Below, piece after piece: positions 23,130-29,893 of a DNA stretch of 30,557 nt. Every line of letters starts with the position of its first letter. Positions within the stretch are counted from its first letter, which is position 1. A model generated the notes under the pieces. That model saw only the letters and a program-made list of their open reading frames with translations, had not been told where the DNA came from and searched no databases. A program made the translations under genes and the position numbers. Origin of the DNA: a virus; IMG/VR virus record IMGVR_UViG_3300033182_000142, positions 1 through 30,557 of that record. One strand, 5' to 3'.

Positions 23130-23552
23130 TTATACCTGTGTTGAAGCTACGCCGTGAATCACGGTAATCTGCACACCGGTTGGCGGTGCACTTGTAAACG
23201 TAATATCATAACTTCCATCTACTGTGTAGTTTGTTGTTGGTGTTTGGAAAATACCATTCACAAATACCAAAATGTTTTCTGCGTAATCTACTGCGTAAGT
23301 CATTGATCCAAATACAGTTGTTGATGCATCGCCTGTAAACGAATCTACAGTGATATCAACCATGCCTTCTAGTGCTAGACTATCCCACGAACTTCCATTA
23401 TACACTTCTAAATTACCTGATGTTGTGTTAAAGCGTGTTGCTCCTACACTAGGTGCAGCAGGACGTTGTGCTGCTGTGCCAACAGGCAAAACAACAGACT
23501 CAACTGTTCCTTGGTTTAACAATGAGTTTTTGAGTGTATAACCTTGGGCCAT
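23130..23552 (-). CDS. Small fibre-module protein (140 aa)
   Basis: A stand-alone copy of a module found inside two large fibres. LPVGTAAQRPAAPSVGATRF, then TSGNLEVYNGSSWDSL, corresponds to TAQRPGTGAQGMMRFNTTN..LEYHDGTAWRNM in the 1847-aa protein and to the equivalent part of the 839-aa protein. The second half (SFTGDASTTVF, ILVFVNGIFQTP, FTSAPPTGVQI) also aligns with the domain that follows in both large proteins. The start is ATG 23552, one base after the preceding stop. It is in the late fibre operon. It may be a fibre collar or connector subunit that packs like the internal module; this is inference from the shared sequence. Confidence 0.82.
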   Translation of the reverse strand: MAQGYTLKNSLLNQGTVESVVLPVGTAAQRPAAPSVGATRFNTTSGNLEVYNGSSWDSLALEGMVDITVDSFTGDASTTVFGSMTYAVDYAENILVFVNGIFQTPTTNYTVDGSYDITFTSAPPTGVQITVIHGVASTQV

Positions 23553-23553
23553 A

Positions 23554-23868
23554 TTAGATGCTCGTGTAACTTACTACTGCGTTAAACGTAGTTGCTGCGC
23601 TGCCTGTAGCAACCAGTGTGTCGCCGTTTTCTAGCAATAACTTTTCGCCGCCTGCATACAACTGGTGTGTATCTGCTGCGTTGATTGAGTAGTCTTTGAT
23701 TACAATGTTGTCATTGCCTGCCGAGTCACCTGATGGTACCAAGTGAATAGTAAGTGTCGCTGAACTACCAGAGTAGTTTGTAAATGAGGCAAATGTAATT
23801 GCAGAATTACCGCTCGAGGTATAAACTGTTGTTGCTGTATTGCCTACTAGGTTTGTTTCTAATGCCAT
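23554..23868 (-). CDS. Small beta-rich structural protein (104 aa)
   Basis: A 104-aa protein with the pattern of a jelly-roll or beta-sandwich: NLVGNTATTVYTSSGNSAIT, FTNYSGSSATLTIHLVPSG, NIVIKDYSINAADTHQLYA, then KLLLENGDTLVATGSAATTF. No Cys, no membrane segment. The start ATG 23868 has AAGGA 8 bases upstream that overlaps the intergenic gap from the 228-aa gene. Similar small proteins appear among marine phage virion genes (recalled, without a defined job). Position within a tight five-gene fibre operon suggests a tail or fibre accessory subunit. Confidence 0.8.
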   Translation of the reverse strand: MALETNLVGNTATTVYTSSGNSAITFASFTNYSGSSATLTIHLVPSGDSAGNDNIVIKDYSINAADTHQLYAGGEKLLLENGDTLVATGSAATTFNAVVSYTSI

Positions 23869-23877
23869 TTTTAATCC

Positions 23878-24564
23878 TTAGAAAATAATGCTGTAGACGA
23901 TTGCTTTTGCTTTTGAAACCAATTCGTCATTTGTTGATGTAGTTCTGAAATATACGCCAGAACCGCCTGAACCTTCTGTTTTGTGGTAAAGTATGTTGTA
24001 GCCTGCTTCCGCTGTTGGATCACCTGTGCGAAGTTTTAACTTTAGGTCGGCGTCAATATATACATCACCACCTGTGTCTGGAGCAATGACAATATCACCG
24101 CCGCCTACAGAAACAATTGACTGCCCGTTAACATCTAGATCACCGCCAAGTTGCGGAGTAGTGTCTTGTACTACATCTGTTAGTGCTGTGCCGCCACCGC
24201 CTGAAGTGAAGCCAATATCGCTCCATATATTACCGTCAACCGATAACTGCCAAGCGTCTGTGGTTTCGTTAAAGCGTATACCTGCGCCGTATCCAGATGT
24301 GCCATCGTTTAACGTACCTCTGTCAACTACTACGGCTGCTTCGCCAAGCGTGACACCTGCTTCGGTTTCACCTTCATTGAGCATGATTGTGTTGTTGCTG
24401 ATGTTTAGGTTTGTTTCACTTACAACAGCAGAATCACCTGTTACAACTAAGTCGCCTTTTACACGAAATACTTCCGTAGTCACTGTTACTTCATTGGCAG
24501 TGTTGCCATCTTCATCAATTGTCTCAATGTTATAGTCGCCGAGAATTCGATCAGTAGTACTCAT
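23878..24564 (-). CDS. Fibre-related structural protein, first of fibre operon (228 aa)
   Basis: A 228-aa protein beginning at ATG 24564 with AAGG upstream. Early segments (RVKGDLVVTGDSAVVSETNL, NISNNTIMLNEGE) echo the LTV.GNLTV..T.TTVNSTTV modules of the giant fibre; GIRFNETTDAWQLSVDG resembles the RFNTTN..L module. A QLGGDLDVNGQSIVS segment near residue 140 is a short beta turn repeat. The C-terminus (about residues 185-228, ILYHKTEGSGGSGVYFRTTS) looks like a compact tip or attachment domain. As first gene behind the perfect late promoter, it may be the most abundant member of the operon, perhaps the part that links fibres to the baseplate. This is inference from order and modules. Confidence 0.8.
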   Translation of the reverse strand: MSTTDRILGDYNIETIDEDGNTANEVTVTTEVFRVKGDLVVTGDSAVVSETNLNISNNTIMLNEGETEAGVTLGEAAVVVDRGTLNDGTSGYGAGIRFNETTDAWQLSVDGNIWSDIGFTSGGGGTALTDVVQDTTPQLGGDLDVNGQSIVSVGGGDIVIAPDTGGDVYIDADLKLKLRTGDPTAEAGYNILYHKTEGSGGSGVYFRTTSTNDELVSKAKAIVYSIIF

Positions 24565-24586
24565 ACAATTTTACCTTGTTATTGTA

Positions 24587-25165
24587 CTATTTATATAAAG
24601 ATTGAAACTCCGTTTTAGTAATCGTTTTTAGATTTTCAATGGCGTTCATTTTGTCGTACCTGCAGCTTGCATCTGTTACGACTCTGTAAAAATCAATACG
24701 CTTGTTTTCTTTCATTATCTGCATTATTTGATTAAACCAGTTACCGCCAAATGTTGCTTTGTCAGTTGACTTTTTATAATGTTGCGAATCGGCGTATAGG
24801 TTGTTAAACAAGTCGCCTACACTGCCTAGGTCAAACCCTAGCAAGTAAATTTTTAAATGCTCTTGTTTGCTGCGGCATGCTAGGTTAAGTGCATTAGGGC
24901 CCGAGCTCATTCCGCTATAGGTTGGATCAAGTTTTTTACTGCCTGAGTCTGCAAAGGGTCTGCGTGTCCAATGTACGCAGTTATCATTCTTAGGCCAACC
25001 ACTATCTTGTATTTCTCTGCTGATACCAGGATCTGTTGACACTAACACATCAGGATCAAATTCTCTATACAGAGCATTGCACCCAAATATCTCCCCATGC
25101 TTTCTTAGTGCGTGTAAGTCAATGCCTTTGCGGCTTACACCATTTCCTAATACAAACGCAGTCAT
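24587..25165 (-). CDS. GT42-like (sialyltransferase-fold) glycosyltransferase candidate
   Basis: A 192-aa protein whose motifs follow the bacterial sialyltransferase family GT42 (Campylobacter CstI/II type) as I recall it. These are FVLGNGVSRKGIDL (residues 4-17; CstII has AGNGPSLKEID), EIFGCNALYREFDPDVLVST (25-44), SSGPNALNLA (87-96), KIYLLGFDLGS (105-115), and DSQHYKK (126-132), where H129 corresponds to the catalytic His region of CstII. It is shorter than CstII (about 260-290 aa). Substrate and donor are unknown; the phage could modify a capsid or fibre protein or host surface glycan. It lies between the gp23/148-aa units and the fibre operon. Its ribosome binding site is inside the upstream terminator hairpin. 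Its last codons contain the next operon's late promoter. The fold call is moderate; DUF115-type proteins are the alternative. Confidence 0.8.
   Translation of the reverse strand: MTAFVLGNGVSRKGIDLHALRKHGEIFGCNALYREFDPDVLVSTDPGISREIQDSGWPKNDNCVHWTRRPFADSGSKKLDPTYSGMSSGPNALNLACRSKQEHLKIYLLGFDLGSVGDLFNNLYADSQHYKKSTDKATFGGNWFNQIMQIMKENKRIDFYRVVTDASCRYDKMNAIENLKTITKTEFQSLYK
24588..24595 (-). promoter_or_regulatory. Perfect late promoter TATAAATA for the fibre operon
   Basis: TATAAATA, exact T4 late consensus, on the minus strand 23 bases before the 228-aa start codon. It is encoded within the last codons (Tyr-Lys-stop) of the GT42-like gene. It would serve the five genes from 24564 to 17200. Confidence 0.8.
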
Positions 25166-25166
25166 T

Positions 25167-25201
25167 AAAAAACCCTCTTAACGTATGTATCGCTAAGAGG
25201 G
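25167..25201 (-). terminator. Terminator whose 3' arm is the next gene's ribosome binding site
   Basis: Perfect 8-bp stem CCCTCTTA/TAAGAGGG (25201-25194 with 25180-25173), a 13-base loop and then six U on the minus strand. The 3' arm AAGAGGG is 7-8 bases before ATG 25165, so it also reads as the Shine-Dalgarno of the GT42-like gene. In the folded state the site is paired. Confidence 0.9.
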
Positions 25202-25222
25202 CGGGTATGAACTAAAAACTAA

Positions 25223-25669
25223 TTATTGTACGTCGTTCTCAATTTGAGCAACGTCAATAGTACCAGTTGAGATAGTTTCTGTGTCGTCTGCAATATCAGT
25301 AAATGATAGTGCTACTTTATCGCCAGAGTGTGTAATACCAAACTTGTTTGAAATACGCTCTAGACGGTCTGCGCCTGAACCAGGTAGTGTAACAGTCATA
25401 GTCATTTCGTCTGCTGCTAGTGCGCCGTCGTTTTTATCAACAACAGTACATACGCCTTCGTTTGAACCATCAGATACTAGGAACTTGCGAGAACCTTTCT
25501 GGCGGATGATATAACCATCTGCTTCTGCGTTAGCACCAACTTTAACACGAACAACAACTTGTGCGCCTGTTAGTGCTGTGTTACCACCAGCAACACCTAC
25601 AGAGTAAGTACCGCCAGTTTTTGCCTGGCCGCTAGTGTTAGTTTTTTGAATTTTTAGTGGACGTCCCAT
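25223..25669 (-). CDS. Probable virion structural protein (148 aa)
   Basis: Starts at ATG 25669-25667 with GGAG 7 bases upstream; the longer frame reading upstream (Arg/Pro-rich) is rejected as leader. The start MGRPLKIQKTNTSGQAKTGG is a type that I recall for small structural proteins of marine T4-like phages. The body is beta-rich: a GGNTALTGAQVVVRVKVGAN strand pair, then DGYIIRQKGSRKFLVSDGS and CTVVDKNDGALAADEMTMTV, ending in a short acidic stretch. One Cys, no membrane segment. It forms a single-gene late transcription unit immediately after gp23, bounded by terminators at both ends, which suggests high and separate dosage. A head decoration or tail component is the likely role; neither is proven. 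Confidence 0.8.
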   Translation of the reverse strand: MGRPLKIQKTNTSGQAKTGGTYSVGVAGGNTALTGAQVVVRVKVGANAEADGYIIRQKGSRKFLVSDGSNEGVCTVVDKNDGALAADEMTMTVTLPGSGADRLERISNKFGITHSGDKVALSFTDIADDTETISTGTIDVAQIENDVQ

Positions 25670-25738
25670 TTGTTTTCTCCTTAATGTTGACGTTCTAGGT
25701 CTACGCGGTGGGTGCCGCATAAGTTCTATGAACAACAG

Positions 25739-25746
25739 TATTTATG
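25739..25746 (-). promoter_or_regulatory. Late-type promoter (CATAAATA) for the 148-aa gene
   Basis: CATAAATA on the minus strand, 69 bases before ATG 25669, just after the gp23 terminator. The leader would hold a short GTTC-ATA-GAAC hairpin near its 5' end. Confidence 0.7.
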
Positions 25747-25770
25747 CTGTACTATCAAGAACTTACAGTC

Positions 25771-25805
25771 AAAAAAATACCTGCCGAAGCAGGTATTTTT
25801 ATTTT
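25771..25805 (-). terminator. gp23 terminator with UUCG tetraloop
   Basis: On the minus strand a 12-bp stem AAAAATACCTGC/GCAGGTATTTTT closed by TTCG, the very stable UUCG loop, followed by UU (part of a seven-U run). It follows the gp23 stop by about 20 bases. The plus strand reads CGAA and also has T-runs, so it may work weakly both ways. Confidence 0.92.
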
Positions 25806-25822
25806 CTAGCCTACGCTTAGAA

Positions 25823-27013
25823 TTAAGAGAATGACAAGTTAGATACTGAAATCTCTGAAACGTAGTCACCAGCGTTACCTAGTGAAGATGCTGTGTTGCT
25901 TAGTTCCACATAACCGTAGCGAGTCATGAATGAAACAACTGGCTCAAATGTTGATGGATCTAGTACAACGCCTGAAGACATTAGAGGAACGTATGGGCAG
26001 TAGAACGCTGCTGCGTCTGCCTCTGAAGAACCTTTGTAGCCTACTAGGACTGCTTGTGTGTCTGAAGCATATGAGTCAACATATACTTTCATAGCTGAGT
26101 TTAGCGTACCAACGAACTTAGTGTTAGTCGGAGCTTCAAATGTACCTTCAGTTGAACGTGCAAATGCAGAAGTTGTAGCTGATTGTAGTACAGTTAGAGC
26201 TGCTGGAGAAACAACTGCCCAGTTACCAGCGCCACGACGTGTACGTTGTGCGATCTGGTTAGCAGCGCGGTTCATCAATACTGCTAGTGCAGCATGCTCG
26301 TCGCCTACGAATGTAGCAGTACCAGAAACTGTTGCTTGGTTGTAAGCAAAGTCAGTAGATGCTAGTGAACGTAGAGAGTATAGAACCTCTTGGTCGATCT
26401 CAGCAGTAATTTCTTGAGCTAGTGCAGCCATGATTTCTGCTTCAACGTCGATACCGTGCATTGATTGTGCATCTTGTGCAGCTTCAAAAGTCCAGCGAGC
26501 TTGTAGCTTACGAGTACGAGCTTCAACTGTTTGCTTTAGAATCTGAACAGAAATGTTACGACCACCTGAACCTTCTAGTGCAGAAGTTGCGCCACCGTTG
26601 TAGTTAGCTTCAGATGAACCAGTACCAGAAGAGTATGCAGTAGCAATCTTGAATGGTGATAGTGCTTCTTCGCCAGCTGTAGTATCAGTGTTAACGCCTG
26701 AAGTATCGTTCATTGTAGTGCCATAACGTACACGCAAAGTGTGGATTTGGCCTACAGGACCAGTCATAGGTTGTACACCAACGATTTCGTTAGCGATAAC
26801 AGTCGGCATTACTCGACGGATAACTGGAAGAATAACGCGGTTCAAAGAAGCAACGTTACCAGAAGCAGTAGCGCCGCCAGAAGCAGCCTCTGCCAAATGA
26901 GTGCGAGTATTTTCCAATACTGCTGCCATTGTGTTACGGCGTGAACCCTGAAGACCTTCTAGAAGTGCTTCTTTAGTCTCGCCCCAACGGCTTTCTAATA
27001 GTTCTTTAGACAT
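25823..27013 (-). CDS. 23: Major capsid protein gp23
   Basis: A 396-aa major head subunit. The conserved block VGVQPMTGPVGQI (residues 78-90) is the hallmark of T4-family gp23, followed by HTLRVRYG. Later landmarks are RKLQARWTFEAAQDAQSMHG near residue 190, and AEIMAALAQEITAEIDQEVL. T4 gp23 has 521 residues and marine relatives about 450-470, so this is a short version. LAE|A at residues 40-43 fits the gp21 cleavage rule (hydrophobic-x-E, then small), so the first 42 residues may be the removed propeptide. AAGGA lies 8 bases before ATG 27013. It is the last gene of the gp67-gp21-gp22-gp23 run, 29 bases after gp22, and ends at a strong terminator. Hexameric capsid lattice of the prohead is the known role. 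Confidence 0.96.
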   Translation of the reverse strand: MSKELLESRWGETKEALLEGLQGSRRNTMAAVLENTRTHLAEAASGGATASGNVASLNRVILPVIRRVMPTVIANEIVGVQPMTGPVGQIHTLRVRYGTTMNDTSGVNTDTTAGEEALSPFKIATAYSSGTGSSEANYNGGATSALEGSGGRNISVQILKQTVEARTRKLQARWTFEAAQDAQSMHGIDVEAEIMAALAQEITAEIDQEVLYSLRSLASTDFAYNQATVSGTATFVGDEHAALAVLMNRAANQIAQRTRRGAGNWAVVSPAALTVLQSATTSAFARSTEGTFEAPTNTKFVGTLNSAMKVYVDSYASDTQAVLVGYKGSSEADAAAFYCPYVPLMSSGVVLDPSTFEPVVSFMTRYGYVELSNTASSLGNAGDYVSEISVSNLSFS

Positions 27014-27042
27014 TTTAAATTTATCCTTATTGCAATTTAAGA

Positions 27043-28152
27043 TTAAAGTCCCGCCAACTTCTTCATTGCAATGATGTTTGAGTTGTCATCATTGTCAACT
27101 TTAGCAGTAGTAACGGATTTTTTATCACCAGTGACTTCTTTTGACTCAGAGATTACAGTTTTCTTAGCAGGTGCTTCTGCTGTTACTTCTTTGTTCGCAA
27201 GAACTGCTGGCAAATATTTGTCAAATACAGACTGTAAACGGTTTGTCTGTACATTTTCTAAAAGCGAACGCATAACTGTTGCTTTACTTTCGTTAAGCGG
27301 AGTTAATAGTTCATCCATGATCTCAGTACGAGCGTTCGCTTCTTTGATCATTTTTAGTTCAGTGTTTTTAGATTCTACAAGAGCTTTTGCTTTTGTAGTA
27401 ATCTCAACGGCTTCAGCTAACTTAGAGTCTTTAGCTTCAATTTCTGAATGTAGGCGTTTGATTTCAGCGTTCTCATTAAGTAGAGTTGAGCCAAATTCAG
27501 CAGCATACGCTTCAAAAATACGACGACCAAAGTTGTTCTCACGAGCAACTTTAATGTCTTCATGAAGTGCAGACAATTCGTTAGATAGATGCTTGGCTAC
27601 AACACCTTTCACTTTAGCAGCGTTTTCAGCAACGAAAGATTCTTTCAATGCTTCTAACTTCTCTTTTGCTTCAGCTACTAGCTGTACCTTAGATTCAACC
27701 AAGTCGCGCTTGTCTTGTGCAAATTCGTTAATCTCTTTTGCAAGAGCTTTAACAACAAAGTTTTCCAACTTTGCAAAGCCTTCGCTTTGAATAGCACGGT
27801 CTTTACGCAACTCGCTAATTTCCTCTGCTAGTTTTGATGTCATAAAGTTGTTGAACTTGCCAGCACCTTCCAACATCTTAGTTTGGAACTTAACGCGATC
27901 TTCAGCAAGTGCAGCTTTTTCTTCTGCAAGTGCTTGAATCTCTGTGTTTAAACCTTCAGAAACCATGCGATCTAATGCTTCAACCATAACACTTTTATCG
28001 TGTTCGTAGCGTTGTGCAAACTCTTCACGTAGTTCTGCACGAACCTCTTCACGAGCTTCAGTAATCTTCTTATCCCACGCTTCGTTGAGTTCAGAAGAAA
28101 CATCTTCGTTAATTAGGCCGCTATCAATCAATGATTTGATTGCATCTAGCAT
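27043..28152 (-). CDS. 22: Prohead scaffold protein gp22
   Basis: A 369-aa protein, nearly all helical: Glu-, Lys-, Ala- and Leu-rich heptad-like segments from about residue 20 to 290 predict long coiled coils, as expected for the prohead core scaffold. It starts MLDAIKSLIDSGLINEDVSS, similar in style to T4 gp22 (269 aa). The last 60 residues are Lys/Thr/Asp-rich and probably flexible, ending NIIAMKKLAGL. In T4 gp22 organises the core and is degraded by gp21 during maturation; many x-x-E sites fit this. GGAG precedes ATG 28152 and the gene starts 11 bases after gp21. Identification rests on position between gp21 and gp23 and on composition. Confidence 0.92.
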   Translation of the reverse strand: MLDAIKSLIDSGLINEDVSSELNEAWDKKITEAREEVRAELREEFAQRYEHDKSVMVEALDRMVSEGLNTEIQALAEEKAALAEDRVKFQTKMLEGAGKFNNFMTSKLAEEISELRKDRAIQSEGFAKLENFVVKALAKEINEFAQDKRDLVESKVQLVAEAKEKLEALKESFVAENAAKVKGVVAKHLSNELSALHEDIKVARENNFGRRIFEAYAAEFGSTLLNENAEIKRLHSEIEAKDSKLAEAVEITTKAKALVESKNTELKMIKEANARTEIMDELLTPLNESKATVMRSLLENVQTNRLQSVFDKYLPAVLANKEVTAEAPAKKTVISESKEVTGDKKSVTTAKVDNDDNSNIIAMKKLAGL

Positions 28153-28163
28153 GTTTTAGTCTC

Positions 28164-28796
28164 CTAACGTAATTTAAGATCAGCAATTAACTTACCAATC
28201 TCAGATTTTAAATATTTTTGTACGCGATTATCAACTACTGCGTCTTTGGCCATAGCATGTAGCTGTTGGCCACCTCGCATATTCATCAAACCTTCATAAA
28301 TGGCTGTTGGATACGCATTAGGCGCACTTGGTTGAGCAACAACGTCCACGGTAACGATTTCAAAGTCACTTACATGACCATTGCCTTCGTTAACGTTACC
28401 TGATCCACGCGATGATACACCTAATTTAACGCCGCTTTCAAGCATTGTTTCAACTAGTTTGCCCATCGGTGTTGGTAAGATCTTCATCTTACCGTATCCA
28501 TTTGGTCCGTCCATCCACATTTCAGTAATCATGTGTGATACACGGTCTAAATTAATTTTTAAATCATCTGGGTGATCTACTTCACCTAGAACACTGTAAC
28601 CACCGCTAATCTGTTCATTCAATGTTGAAACTGCTTTCTCAATCTCGTTAACAGGATATACACGCTGGTTGGCATTCTTTACACCACCTTGGATGCAGAT
28701 GCCCTTCATATGAAGGCTCTTAGAAGAGCCTTCTCCGCTGCTTTCAACAACAATGTTAGCAGCATCGAAGGTTAAATTCTCTTTTAAGTATGCCAT
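28164..28796 (-). CDS. 21: Prohead maturation protease gp21
   Basis: A 210-aa serine protease of the herpesvirus-like prohead protease clan (peptidase U9/S77 type). Motifs shared with T4 gp21 are GGVKNANQRVYP near residue 37, GEVDHP with catalytic His75, MITEMWMDG at 89-97, and GVSSRG at 126-131 holding the catalytic Ser (128 or 129), then VTVDVVAQPSAPNAYP. In T4 it cleaves core and capsid proteins after hydrophobic-x-Glu and then self-destructs. Length is near the T4 value (212 aa). Start ATG 28796 is 15 bases after the gp67-like stop. Ribosome binding site is weak, so translation may depend on the upstream gene. Confidence 0.95.
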   Translation of the reverse strand: MAYLKENLTFDAANIVVESSGEGSSKSLHMKGICIQGGVKNANQRVYPVNEIEKAVSTLNEQISGGYSVLGEVDHPDDLKINLDRVSHMITEMWMDGPNGYGKMKILPTPMGKLVETMLESGVKLGVSSRGSGNVNEGNGHVSDFEIVTVDVVAQPSAPNAYPTAIYEGLMNMRGGQQLHAMAKDAVVDNRVQKYLKSEIGKLIADLKLR

Positions 28797-28811
28797 ACTA
28801 ATACGGTGTCC

Positions 28812-29525
28812 TTATGATTTTGGCTTCGGTGCGTCTTTCATGTCTGGCTCAGTTGTGCCACCCATGTCTTTAGCTTCTGGAGCAGGACGACCTGACTCTT
28901 CACCTGATGACATTGCTGGCTTTGCTTCTGCGCCTGCTTTGCCTGAGTTATCAGCGTTAGCAGATTTCTTATTAACACCTGACTCTTCTGAAGTTACAGG
29001 AGCTGGAGCTGCTTTTAATTCAGCTGCTTCTTCTAGCTCTTCAGACTCTTCAGTAATTTCTTCTGCGTCTTCTGCAACGTCTTCTTCAGCTTCGTACATG
29101 CCTTCCATTTCTGGCATTTCTGCTGGCATTTCTTCTGCTGGAGCAGCTTCTTCGCCGCCCATTAGTTCTTCAAACTCAGCCATTAATTCGTCTAGTTTAT
29201 CTTCTAGGTCAACAACACGGTCTTCCAACTCTTCGTGGTCTTCTTCATGCTCGTCTTGCTCACCATCCATGTCGTAGTCAACTTCAGCTTCTTCTTCGCC
29301 GTCAACCATTTCCATGTCTTCGTCTTCGCCTTCGACAACGCCTTCTTCTTCAGCTTCAATGTCGTCAACTAGGTCGTCAACTTCGTCTTGAGCAACAGCG
29401 TCTTCGTCCATCAAAGACTCATAAATTTCACGTGATTTCTCAACAACGATCTCGTGGAATAGGTCTTGTGCCTTTGCATCCTCGTCATTGATCACATATT
29501 CAATTAGTTTTTCAAATTTGTTCAT
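28812..29525 (-). CDS. 67: gp67-like prohead core protein, very acidic
   Basis: A 237-aa protein. The first 40 residues (FEKLIEYVINDEDAKAQDLF, then HEIVVEKSREIYESLMDED) follow the pattern of T4 gp67 (MEQLIEAIKSNDLVAARKLF..). The rest is dominated by Asp and Glu to about residue 165, with a short heptad stretch EELEDRVVDLEDKLDELMAE (about 95-115). It ends in a Pro/Ala/Lys-rich tail. T4 gp67 has only 80 residues, so this is a long version. In T4, gp67 helps build the prohead core and is cut to small internal peptides. Position, directly before gp21, is as in T4. GGAG precedes ATG 29525. Similarity by eye is over a short region, so gp68-type function is the alternative. Confidence 0.78.
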   Translation of the reverse strand: MNKFEKLIEYVINDEDAKAQDLFHEIVVEKSREIYESLMDEDAVAQDEVDDLVDDIEAEEEGVVEGEDEDMEMVDGEEEAEVDYDMDGEQDEHEEDHEELEDRVVDLEDKLDELMAEFEELMGGEEAAPAEEMPAEMPEMEGMYEAEEDVAEDAEEITEESEELEEAAELKAAPAPVTSEESGVNKKSANADNSGKAGAEAKPAMSSGEESGRPAPEAKDMGGTTEPDMKDAPKPKS

Positions 29526-29562
29526 ACCAATAATTCTCCAATAAAGTATGGCTTAGTGTGTG

Positions 29563-29570
29563 TATTTACA
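29563..29570 (-). promoter_or_regulatory. Candidate late promoter before gp67-like (TGTAAATA)
   Basis: TGTAAATA on the minus strand matches the late consensus at 7 of 8 bases, 37 bases before ATG 29525. A second octamer, TTTAAATA (29592-29599, also 7 of 8), lies upstream. The first sits in an 8-bp inverted repeat (TAGTGTGT/ACACACTA, 29554-29575), which would be either promoter dyad or mRNA 5' hairpin. Confidence 0.5.
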
Positions 29571-29585
29571 CACTAGTCAGAAGAA

Positions 29586-29648
29586 AAGGTATTTAAAGGT
29601 GTCAAAAGGCGCAAAAAGACTCTTTTTATGACAAAAAAGTTAAAAAGT
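29586..29648. other. Helically phased A/T-tracts (predicted curved DNA)
   Basis: Runs of A (or T) of 3-6 bases are centred near 29587, 29598, 29607, 29617, 29627 (T-run), 29637 and 29646, about one per 10 bp. This is the classic arrangement for intrinsic bending. It fills the 129-base gap between the 75-aa stop and the gp67-like promoter. Confidence 0.7.
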
Positions 29649-29654
29649 GTCAGT

Positions 29655-29882
29655 TTACATTGGTGGCATTGCTTCTGCTGCTGGCGCATATTGACGTTGA
29701 ATATCTTTTAAGTTATCTTTATATTCAACATTACGCAGGTCTAGCATGCTTCGCAATTTATTGATTTGTTTTAGAGTTAAACGAGTCTTGCGAACGTACT
29801 CCTCGAAATCAGGCTGGCTGTTGTCGTCTTGTACATCTTGATAACCTGGGATAGCAGGTTCAAACATTTCGTTTAAATTCAT
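29655..29882 (-). CDS. Small conserved-type head protein between gp20 and gp67 (75 aa)
   Basis: A 75-aa charged protein starting at ATG 29882, 11 bases after the portal stop. The pattern is an acidic N-terminus (MNLNEMFEPAIPGYQDVQDD), then a basic helical segment with RKTRLTLKQINKLRSMLDLR (about residues 31-50), and a short tail ending in PPM. I recall proteins of this form in the same position in marine T4-like phages, with no assigned function. Position between portal and core proteins suggests a portal- or core-associated role during prohead assembly. Only a poor ribosome binding site is visible, so translation may be coupled to gp20. Confidence 0.82.
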   Translation of the reverse strand: MNLNEMFEPAIPGYQDVQDDNSQPDFEEYVRKTRLTLKQINKLRSMLDLRNVEYKDNLKDIQRQYAPAAEAMPPM

Positions 29883-29893
29883 AACTTTATTTA

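Noticed and set aside
25670-25735. Longer N-terminus of the 148-aa protein
   Set aside because: Arg/Pro-rich leader-like translation; GGAG and MGRPLK at 25669 give a convincing internal start.
28753-29277. 174-aa Ser-rich plus-strand open frame
   Set aside because: Shadow of the Asp/Glu-rich gp67-like gene (GAA/GAC read in reverse gives Ser/Phe codons).
29615-29629. AAAAAG-ACT-CTTTTT hairpin as a terminator for the 75-aa gene
   Set aside because: The stem is only 6 bp and almost all A-T; the phased A-tract pattern explains the runs better. Weak termination cannot be excluded.
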